From Balanoglossus misakiensis (Eukaryota; Hemichordata): 64,000 nt of DNA. The position numbers were made by a program, and so were the translations under genes. The notes beneath the pieces are model-generated. The model did not search any database, was not told the DNA's origin, and saw only the letters and a program-made list of their open reading frames with translations. The first letter of the stretch is position 1; each line of letters starts with the position of its first letter. The stretch covers positions 10,540,001 through 10,604,000 of the forward strand of contig CM082593.2 of the NCBI GenBank assembly GCA_040954595.2, read 5' to 3'. Of this stretch, positions 56,001 through 62,908 are shown in pieces.

Positions 56001-56600
56001 GGCAGGTGTCAAAGGTATCCCCCTGTATTTGGCATTTCATGATAGTTTCCTCCCTCCAAATACCAAAGCTGCACCTGTACAACGGGATGAGATATGGCAC
56101 TGTATGACAGAGGTCATCAAAATCACCTTATACATTTGGGCAAAAACCAACTGACACTTACATTCGTCCCTGTGGAACAAAAACCACACCTATCGCCCTG
56201 TTGGTTAGTGTACAATTAAATGTACAAAATCAATGACTTAGGCAGGTGCAACAGGTGACCCCGCCTTTGGTATGTCATTATGGTCCCATCCGTATATGCC
56301 CCCCCCCCCCCCAAGCCAAAGCTGCATGCATCTTCTGTAGATGCTCACTAAGCAAAAGTAGGTGAAAGGTCACATAAGGTCGCCCACAACTTGACGGGAA
56401 AATCGGACTTCATATTGATCCATGTGCAACAAATACCACGCTACCACCCCTTTCATTGACCCCACAATTACGCATGCACATAATTATTGAGTTACGCAGG
56501 TGTCACAGGTGACCCCCGAATCGGGTGTATTATTTTGGTCCCATACAGCTGCATGTAGCTGCGTGCCGTTACGGGCGACCTGATAACCCACACGGCCACC
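56001..56600 (+). repeat. Diverged tandem repeat, unit about 240-255 bp (two and a half copies)
   Basis: The phrase GCAGGTGtcAcAGGTgaCCCC starts at 56001, 56241 and 56495. The sequence following it also aligns between the first two units: CCAAAGCTGCA, then a CAACAAATACCAC-like segment, then a GTACA / ATGCACA / AATGACTTA-like end. The third unit runs through TTTTGGTCCCATA and then loses similarity. Copies are strongly diverged, so this is old and unrelated to the 78-bp satellite it abuts. A run of 14 C (56299-56312) lies in the second unit. Family not recognised. Confidence 0.65.
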
Positions 56601-56673
56601 TGCGGGCCGACCCCCATACTGAACGTCCAGTTGCAACATCACGACTGAAGTAGGAACTTTTGAACGGCAACGA

Positions 56674-56841
56674 AGCCTGATCTCTGATTATTGCTGGTAC
56701 CATACTCCCTTCGTGCAAGAAAATCACTGGTCTGCTGACGTATTTCAGGCAATTTCCCAAACTACTATCCACTACATGTGACTACAATGCTAATGAAACC
56801 TCCCACAACATTAGCGACTTAGAGTCAAAGCCCACTGCCAG
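56674..56841 (+). repeat. Dispersed repeat flanking the LINE, left copy
   Basis: About 170 bp align, with clear divergence, to 60052-60223 in the same orientation. Both start at AGCCTGA and share AAATCACTGGTCTG, ACGTATTTCAG and GCTAATGA, ending near AGTGT. The LINE lies between the two copies. They are far too long and too diverged to be its target-site duplication. They could be copies of one unidentified repeat family. Confidence 0.6.
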
Positions 56842-56996
56842 TGTAGCCGGGTTTGCGTAGACACATTTGAATGGCAACAGCTAACAAATAATAATAATTC
56901 TTTATTTCAGACTTTAAAAAAAGTCCATATACCCAAAAGAGAGAAGAAAAAAAAACAATAATAATAATCTGACACTGAGACACACACAAAAAAAAC

Positions 56997-59900
56997 TTAC
57001 ATGATATACAATTGCTTTCGCCAATGTTTGAAAAATATGCTGTCAGTCGCTCTATCTGATGAACAGATCGCATCAAGTAAAACATTAGAAGAATTTTCGA
57101 GTCTACGCTTAAGATGGGTCCCTGGGATCTTTTTGCTCGTTGCTATGGGCCTTTATAGGACATTACACCCCGATTTGGACTAAGCCGTTTTCAGAGTCTA
57201 ACAAGGGGCTGGTAACTAGTTGAAAATCTGCACGATTGTGAGCGCGCGCCCCCTGACGCCATTGATATGAAAATTAGCTAGGTCAAATTTCAAAAGCCTA
57301 AGGCTTTTTATTCCGTGACCTCAAAAACGAACTTGATACGTATTCATTAGTTGCTTGAACCAGGGAAGATCGTGACGGATTTTGTTTTCGAATATTATCG
57401 TTGTATCCTAAGATTTCAGCATACCCGTACCACACCTGAAAAAGTCATCGATTTTGGGTGTTTTTGGACGCACTCTTCCAGCGGTATCGCTTCTTAGCAC
57501 GACGAAAACCGAAAAAACGATCCGTCACACTGTGCGGAAGTGCGTTCTCAACAAGCAGGTCAAATTTGACTGGCGTACGTGGCCTATGAAAAAAGCCTTA
57601 GGGATTTTCGTGAACGGTACAAAATCTCTGTGTACAAAACATTGGATTTTTAGCGTTCGATCCAGTTACTGTGGTTACAGGACGCGCACGCTATCGCTGA
57701 CCGCTGCTTTGCCGTATTAGCGTGGCGGCCTATGGCCGGGTGGTAGCTGCCGTCAACATACTCGGACAGGGGGTGTGCACACAATCGTGCAGATTTTCAA
57801 CTAGTTACCAGCCCCTTGTTAGACTCTGAAAACGGCTTAGTCCAAATCGGGGTGTAATGTCCTATAAAGGCCCATAGCAACGAGCAAAAAGATCCCAGGG
57901 ACCCATCTTAAAACTGTACATATTGCGTCTAAAAACTTCACCAAGTGACAATACATGTACATGGTTTGTAGCAAACATACCCGATGCACAGCAAAATGGC
58001 GGAAGACCGAGAAATCTTCTCCAAACATTATTGTACATAGTTTTAAATTTTTTCATCGGTTTAACTTTAAAGGATGCCCACAAACTGCAACAGTAAATAT
58101 TACTACAATATGCCAAAAATAAAACTTTCTTCACATCTTGACTACAATGTTGAAAATGTCTCAATAGCATGTTTGCTCTTACACAAAATGCTCTTCTCTG
58201 TCGTTCAATATCTTCATTATCACAACCATCACAAGATATAACATGGCCCAGATAGGTGTGTACAGGTACAAACTTTAAAGTGATGTCATTAAGTTTAACC
58301 GAAGGAATTCATTGAACGCTCATATTCTTCCCATTAAAAAGCATGCACACAGTTTTACTAGAATTATAAATGATATCATAATCCTTGCCATAAATTTCAC
58401 AAATTCTAAGAAGACGGCGTAGACCCTTAATACTTGGACTGAGTAGAGTCATGTCGTCAGCGTAACCTAAAGTGTTAGCGCTGACACCAGACATGGTACA
58501 GCCAACTTTGGCTTTACAGAGTGCATTGATAATATCATCAATGTAGACATTAAAAAGATAGGGAGAGAGTACCCCCCCTTGTCTTACACCGTTAGAAACA
58601 GAAAACAACTCTGAGGGTTCATTACCCCACAACACAGTAAACAATTGATTTCTGTACCATTAATATAAAATTCGTACAGCATACAAGGGAACATTCCTGT
58701 CGATGTGCTTGTTAATTATAACCAGTTTAAAGTGATTAACTCTGTCAAAAGCTTTTGAAGCATCCAGAAAACAAGTAAACACTGGTCTTCCATTGCTGGT
58801 GTAGTAGCTAATGATTTCTTTAAATGCAAATAAACACAGGTCAGTTGAATGTTCTCGCTTGAAACCAAATTGTAAATAATGAGAGGTAAGAAACTCCTCA
58901 CAACGAAAAAGTAAAATATGCTCAAAAACTTTAGAGAAAACAGTTGCTAGTGCTATCGGCCGGTAGTTACTGGCATCACTACAAAGCTTAGTTTTATCCT
59001 TAATAATTGGAACTAAATTAACATTGATAGCCTCAGTTGGCAGGTAACCATGAACAATCATTGCATTAATACAACAAGTCAGAAAGGGTAAAATAGAGGA
59101 GTCTGAGAATTTGAGGTGCTCAGCTAAAATATTGTCAATGCCAGCTGTCTTACCGTCAGGTAACTTATGTATAGCAGAAATTACTTCGTCTTCAGAAACA
59201 TACATATCAGAAGAAAATTTAACATACTTCATTTTCTCCTCGATGTCATTTTTACCAGTCTGAGCCTGGACAGAATTCAAAATATCACTGAAATGCTTGT
59301 GCCACATAATTGCAATTTCACTCTCACCAGTCGCTCCACCTACAGTGTCAGAAAGCGGCGTTTTTCTGCTAGTTTGCTTTCTGACTTCCTCCCAGAAGTC
59401 GTTCTGTTTGTGGCAGCGTAAATTATCAGCCATCTTGTCAGCCCTATTTTGATTCTCAATCTTTTTACAAGCACGTAAAGCATACTAAAAACGAGCTCTG
59501 GAAGATTTCATGGTTTCAAAAAGCGGGCCTTGTTTAGGTTTACCCACATTAACCCATAATAAAAACATGGAACGGGCATAGTCGTGACTTTCTTTTACAA
59601 AATCGTTCCAGCCAGGCACAACATGAACTTTCTGGTGAAACTTACGTCTAATGGTATCTTTTGCAGCACAATTCAATGCGTCCACAATACTACTATAACA
59701 AGTATCAATTGCCTGTAAATGCGAAGGGTCTGTACAGTTCACATTAGTGCAGAATAACTCTTCGGATAAATTAATCTTATCAATCTTGGCTTTGGTACAA
59801 CCGGTGTAGGCGGATATATTCTGCTGTGACAATTTTTTCCAATCAACTCGAAAATTACATTGCTTGAAGGAACTACTGCTGAAGCTTTCATCAGCAGAAG

Positions 59901-60045
59901 TGTTGAAATGAACCTCTATTGAAACAGGAATATGGTCGGAGTCAACAACATTGCAAAGACTCGAAATTGAAAGAACATTGCTATGAGAAATTTCAGTGGT
60001 AACACAGTAGTCAATCCAAACTCAGCGTAATTCAATAAAACGCCC
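56997..60045 (-). pseudogene. LINE ORF2 remnant: endonuclease C-terminus plus reverse transcriptase
   Basis: One reading frame runs from about 60045 down to the TAA stop at 56997-56999. It is interrupted by TGA at 60022-60024, TAG at 59485-59487, TAA at 58660-58662, TGA at 58309-58311 and the inserted element at 57109-57911. Visible domains in order: the endonuclease end with WIDYC and DSDHIPVSI (the SDH catalytic motif); a linker with VVPGWNDFVKE; RT fingers with NYRPIAL; RT motif A FLDASKAFD (58744-58770); GVRQGGVLSP; the catalytic YADD (58453-58464); then a C-terminal region with YLGHVIS, CVRANMLLR and FLGLPPFC. Both catalytic aspartate motifs survive. No frameshift is seen: all segments right of 57911 share one frame, and the tail (ending FKHWRKQLYIM) is in frame once the insertion is discounted. 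Two stops are TGA, compatible with CGA decay. Confidence 0.9.
57109..57911. mobile_element. Non-autonomous TTAA-flanked element with perfect 132-bp inverted arms
   Basis: The first 132 bases (57109-57240) and last 132 bases (57780-57911) are exact reverse complements by my reading, including TTAA at each outer end followed by GATGGGTCCC. The element interrupts the LINE frame. Removing it while keeping one TTAA joins FRRNMYSFK to RRLENSSN in frame, so TTAA is a target duplication and the pre-insertion sequence is known. A TTAA duplication is characteristic of piggyBac-type transposition, but the GATGGG terminus is not the usual piggyBac end, so the family is open. The 539-bp centre holds only an unconvincing 88-codon frame and no transposase. 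Arm identity implies a recent insertion or arm conversion. Confidence 0.9.
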
Positions 60046-60051
60046 TAACAC

Positions 60052-60223
60052 AGCCTGAACTCCGATAATGTGTTGTCCCAAAATTCATTCCGTGGAAAAT
60101 AATCACTGGTCTGTTTACGTATTTCAGCCGATTTTCCAAGGACTACTGCAACCCGCCAGAAGTGAGTAGCCTGCTAATGAGATCTCCACAACATAACGTA
60201 ATGACGGTCAAAGTCCGATGCCC
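60052..60223 (+). repeat. Dispersed repeat flanking the LINE, right copy
   Basis: Partner of 56674-56841, same orientation, aligned from AGCCTGAACTC to CCAGTGT with many substitutions and several indels. It begins within a few bases of where LINE homology stops. That helps set the LINE's 5' truncation point at about 60045. Confidence 0.6.
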
Positions 60224-61356
60224 CAGTGTCCGTCCTCAGCCCACCAAAAAAAGCGAAAAAATATTACAAAAATCTTCTTCTCAAAATCGACGTGGCCTAG
60301 GACTTTGAAATTTGGCACAGGGGATTTTGGCCACATGGTCTACAAAAATCGCGAAAAGAATTTACATGCCCCCATTAACGTGCAAATTAGGTCAATTTGA
60401 AAATTTCGCTCGATTATAGCAACAAAGTCACGTGACTAATTACAAATTCAAAGGGCTGGTGCACCAGTACTATGGGCCCCAACCACCGTGCCAAATTTGG
60501 AAGGCGCACCTGCCGGAATTTCAGAGAAAAACGGGCGCAAAAAAACGACTCAAGATGAAAGAAGACAAACTCCAGCAATAACAGAAGGGGACCAAGCGCC
60601 TGAGGGCTCTTGGTCCCCTAAATATGGGACTAAACTTGACAGATACCCGGAATATTTTCCTATTCAGGATACCTGGTTGCATTTCCACCTAAAGGCGTCC
60701 TATTGGCGTGGAAATTGTATAACTTGAAATCGTTTGACTGGGTGATAGGTATTAATATCTTATGATGTTATAAAACACTTGGCTCGCCGAAGGTATGGAC
60801 CGATTATAGCGTCAGTCGTGTCATACAATCTATATGAACGTCATGGGTCAATAAACTTGATGGTCCAATAAAATTCAATGGTTAGTAAAACTATTGTGTC
60901 CAATGTCTGCAGAGTATACTGGCTGCAACATGTGTATGAGTCAGGATTAATGTCTGTAGCCATCAACCCAAAAGGTGAACGTCCTATTCTCACTAACTTA
61001 AATAGGTTTTGCGACCTAGTCTAGTTATAAAAACCTTATGATAAAGTCGACACAATTTCAAGATGACGATGTGCAAATGAGAGTTCATAAGCTAAAGTAA
61101 AGTTCAATGAATTCTATACAAAGTTCAAAAAAGATTGTTTACTAAAGGAAGACATGAAAAAACTGATATCGTCTCTTCATATTCGTACATGTCCAACTGT
61201 TGTGATTTGACCCCTCCCCCCCCCCCCAGGACATGGTACATGAAGCTATTACTTAGTACACACTTAAACAATTGGCATTTGAAGTGCCTTGCTTGACAGT
61301 GTTTAATGCGGTGGTCAGTCGCGTTTATCTCTCGCCACTTCATGCATCATGTCGCC
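60224..61356. other. Unassigned non-coding stretch
   Basis: I recognise no gene here. An 11-bp inverted pair, AAATTTGGCAC at 60308-60318 and its complement at 60488-60498, lies about 170 bp apart and might mark a short decayed element. A run of 12 C follows CCCCT at 61216-61227. The open frames (for example 60488-60727) have no recognisable similarity or splice sites. Confidence 0.5.
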
Positions 61357-61672
61357 TTAAAGGGGCAAACTCTCTCTCCCGTCGCCCTTTTCTAATAATA
61401 ATGTTTGATACAAGACACCGTTTATATTAATGGGCATGTGTATATGTAGTGAATGAACGTTCAACCACACACAACTTCCATCCTGCTTGTATGATATGAG
61501 AGTAAAAACTCGCCCAAAATGAATAAATGGTAGAGACCGATTTTTCAGTTTGGCGAGTTTTCGCTCTCGTGTCTACATGCGGGATGGAAGGTGTGTGCGG
61601 TTGAACGTTGCATCACTATATATCCACATTTACATTAACATAAACGGTGTTTTGTATTGTCATTTCTTTTAA
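61357..61672. mobile_element. TTAA-bounded foldback MITE, copy 1
   Basis: A 316-bp element that folds on itself. The left half (GTTCAACCACACACAACTTC, GCTTGTATGATATGAGAGTA) is the imperfect reverse complement of the right half (ACATGCGGGATGGAAGG, GTGTGCGGTTGAACG). It starts TTAAAGGGGCA and ends in a degraded TTCTTTTAA. It shares arms, length and layout with 62446-62744. There is no coding capacity. The TTAA ends suggest mobilisation by a TTAA-specific transposase supplied elsewhere; that is inference. Confidence 0.8.
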
Positions 61673-62051
61673 TCGTGGATTTTCGTTTCTGATTTGTATG
61701 TATAATGAAAATCCATTTTGGGTCACTGCACTTGTTTTCGACTTTAAACAAGGCCGTGAATTTAGTCGATAATTGAAGAAAACTGCCGACGGTCAGCATT
61801 TTCTACCAATGGTTTGCCTATGGATACAATATTGAACAAAGTTTATCTCAAAATAGACCGTGGTGAATTTATTTTGATTTGTCGGAGCTATGTGTAAAAT
61901 TTCCTGAAAATGACAATAATAGAAGGGAGTTTTCTAACTATTATCCATGTACTCCTATGGGAAGAGACACAGGCGCACAGTTTACCAGTTGACGTTCTGC
62001 GCGTACATCATTGAGTGTACTGGCAGCTAACTTATTGTTTATTTGTAACAG
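61673..62051. other. Non-coding stretch upstream of the lectin exon
   Basis: AT-rich sequence. I see no exon, promoter motif or repeat. It ends in a pyrimidine-leaning stretch and the AG acceptor (62050-62051) of the first lectin exon, so at least its right part is probably intron of the lectin gene. Confidence 0.5.
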
Positions 62052-62109
62052 CAATTGGATCTTGGAGCACTGTTTGGAACACCCTTTGTGAAATATGAAT
62101 GTCCAGAAG
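62052..62109 (+). CDS. C-type lectin-like gene, internal exon leading into the CTLD (partial)
   Basis: A 58-base exon sits between a good acceptor (TTTATTTGTAACAG, ending 62051) and a consensus donor GTAAGT at 62110. It reads QLDLGALFGTPFVKYECPE and ends in phase 1 with the first base of a Gly codon. Joined to the next exon it gives the CPEG-Y start typical of long-form C-type lectin-like domains, where the first conserved Cys is followed by P-x-G-W/Y. These domains are usually extracellular, Ca2+-dependent sugar-binding modules or their non-sugar-binding relatives. Signal peptide and promoter are not seen; they lie in unrecognised exons upstream. The reading frame is set by the CPEG junction, not by a start codon. 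Ligand and subtype cannot be told, because the sugar-binding EPN/QPD and WND motifs would be in later exons outside the window. Confidence 0.72.
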
Positions 62110-62445
62110 GTAAGTTGAATTGACCCTAGCCCTTTCACCAACATGGTTCAGTCAAAACCAATTGTTTTCTATGGTAATGTTGGACCTCTAAAGAGGAAAC
62201 GGGGGGGGGGGGTGATGAAAGGTTTAAGACTTACAGATCACAACTTAAATAGCCATTCAGAAAGAGGCTTAGAGTGGAGTATCAAATCGGACGATACCAC
62301 TGACTGGTGGAGGAAGACAAAATAAGCAAACTGAGTAGATGAGTGCTCAGATTTCTTCAGAGGACCAAACGTTTCAAAGAATTATACGTAACAATCCATG
62401 CCTGGTCCGTCAGTAGATATAAACAGAACATTGTGGCTGTATTCA

Positions 62446-62744
62446 TTAAAGGGACAAAGTCTCTCTCTCGCTGCCCTTTTTCCATTAATTATGTTTGATA
62501 CAAGACTGCGTTTATATTATTCTACATGTGGATATAGTGAATCAACGTTCAACCATACACACCTTCCACTCCGCTTGTATAGACACGAGAGTTTTAAAAA
62601 GTCGCCAAAATGAATAAACGGTCTCTACCATTTATTCATTTCGGGCGGGTTTTTACTCTCGTATCATACAAGCGGGATGGAAGTTGTGTGTGGTTGAACG
62701 TTCATTCACTAACATAAACGGTGTCTTGTATCATGTCCCTTTAA
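62446..62744. mobile_element. TTAA-bounded foldback MITE, copy 2, inside the lectin intron
   Basis: A 299-bp foldback element starts TTAAAGGGACA and ends TGTCCCTTTAA, so its ends are 11-bp perfect inverted repeats that include TTAA. The long inner arms (GTTCAACCATACACACC and its partner near 62680-62700; AATGAATAAACGG and ATTTATTCATTT) pair imperfectly. It belongs to the same family as 61357-61672. It lies in the 698-bp intron (62110-62807) between the two lectin exons. No coding capacity. Confidence 0.85.
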
Positions 62745-62807
62745 CACTTTTGAAGCATTTTACTAATGCTAACATGACTAGACCAATTGAATGATGTTAC
62801 ATTGCAG

Positions 62808-62889
62808 GTTATCAACTCAGAGGGGCGTCTTGTTATAAAGCGGTACCTGACAAACAATCAGCTGGCAACGCTGAAAATACCTGTCAGTC
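62808..62889 (+). CDS. C-type lectin-like domain exon, N-terminal part (partial gene)
   Basis: An 82-base exon lies between acceptor ATTGCAG (ending 62807) and the perfect donor GTAAGT at 62890. Read in the phase left by the previous exon, the first two bases complete Gly. The rest reads YQLRGASCYKAVPDKQS then AGNAENTCQ, ending in phase 2. This fits the CTLD opening pattern: Gly-Tyr, a G-x-SCYK strand with the second Cys, a short segment normally carrying a Trp, then an A-E-x-x-C helix with the next conserved Cys. The usual Trp before the AE helix is replaced (KQSAGNAENTC), so the domain may be divergent. In another frame the exon is also open, but that frame does not match the upstream exon phase. 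The remaining CTLD exons should lie beyond 64000. Confidence 0.72.
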
Positions 62890-62908
62890 GTAAGTATGAA
62901 AGTATACA

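Larger units (their letters stand above)
2339..56002 (+). repeat. Giant 78-bp satellite DNA array with higher-order structure
   Basis: About 53.7 kb of head-to-tail monomers in one orientation, roughly 690 copies. The consensus starts TTTTCGACTTTGCAAAATCT, passes through TTTCGTCGATTTTTG and an A-run, then ATCATGGGTGAAAATCATC, an A6 run and ATGACAAA. By my count it is 78 bp with 33 A, 24 T, 10 G and 11 C. The left edge is sharp at 2339 and the right edge ends inside a monomer at about 56002. Monomers vary by single-base changes in A/T runs, by CpG-type substitutions, by loss of a TTT (75-bp form), and by larger deletions giving forms of about 42 bp. There are no unique spacers, no inversions, no embedded mobile elements and no conserved reading frame. 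Length and homogeneity fit constitutive heterochromatin, possibly pericentromeric or intronic; the sequence cannot say which. Confidence 0.97.
56885..60051 (-). mobile_element. 5'-truncated non-LTR retrotransposon (LINE), CR1/Jockey-like
   Basis: A minus-strand LINE copy keeps the end of the apurinic endonuclease domain, the linker, the whole reverse transcriptase region, the C-terminal tail and the 3' UTR. The 5' end is lost near 60045. The 3' UTR has a 6-bp hairpin with a 4-base loop (56910-56925), an AATAAA signal (56901-56906, minus) and a short TTA/ATT repeat tail at 56885-56898, all typical of LINE 3' ends. The element is dead: it has four in-frame stops and a 799-bp insertion at 57113-57911. 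The family call rests on motif pattern only, so CR1/L2-like versus Jockey-like is uncertain. No clean target-site duplication is visible. Confidence 0.88.

Noticed and set aside
2339-56002. CRISPR-like array
   Set aside because: The repeats are directly adjacent with no unique spacers, no cas genes are present, and the setting is eukaryotic.
2339-56002. CENP-B box in the monomer
   Set aside because: The TTTCGTCGATTTTTG core lacks the required spacing and the GGGA end of the CENP-B box. Only the leading TTCG is shared.
56825-57085. Minus-strand 86-codon frame as a gene
   Set aside because: It overlaps the LINE tail in the wrong frame. The LINE frame here is the neighbouring one, ending at the stop at 56997-56999.
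57454-57720. 88-codon frame inside the TTAA element as a transposase remnant
   Set aside because: No transposase motif is visible and the length is typical of chance in a 539-bp spacer.
57862-58170. Minus-strand 102-codon frame as a separate gene
   Set aside because: It is the C-terminal part of the LINE reverse transcriptase frame. Its last residues, after FRRNMYSFK, are read-through into the inserted element.
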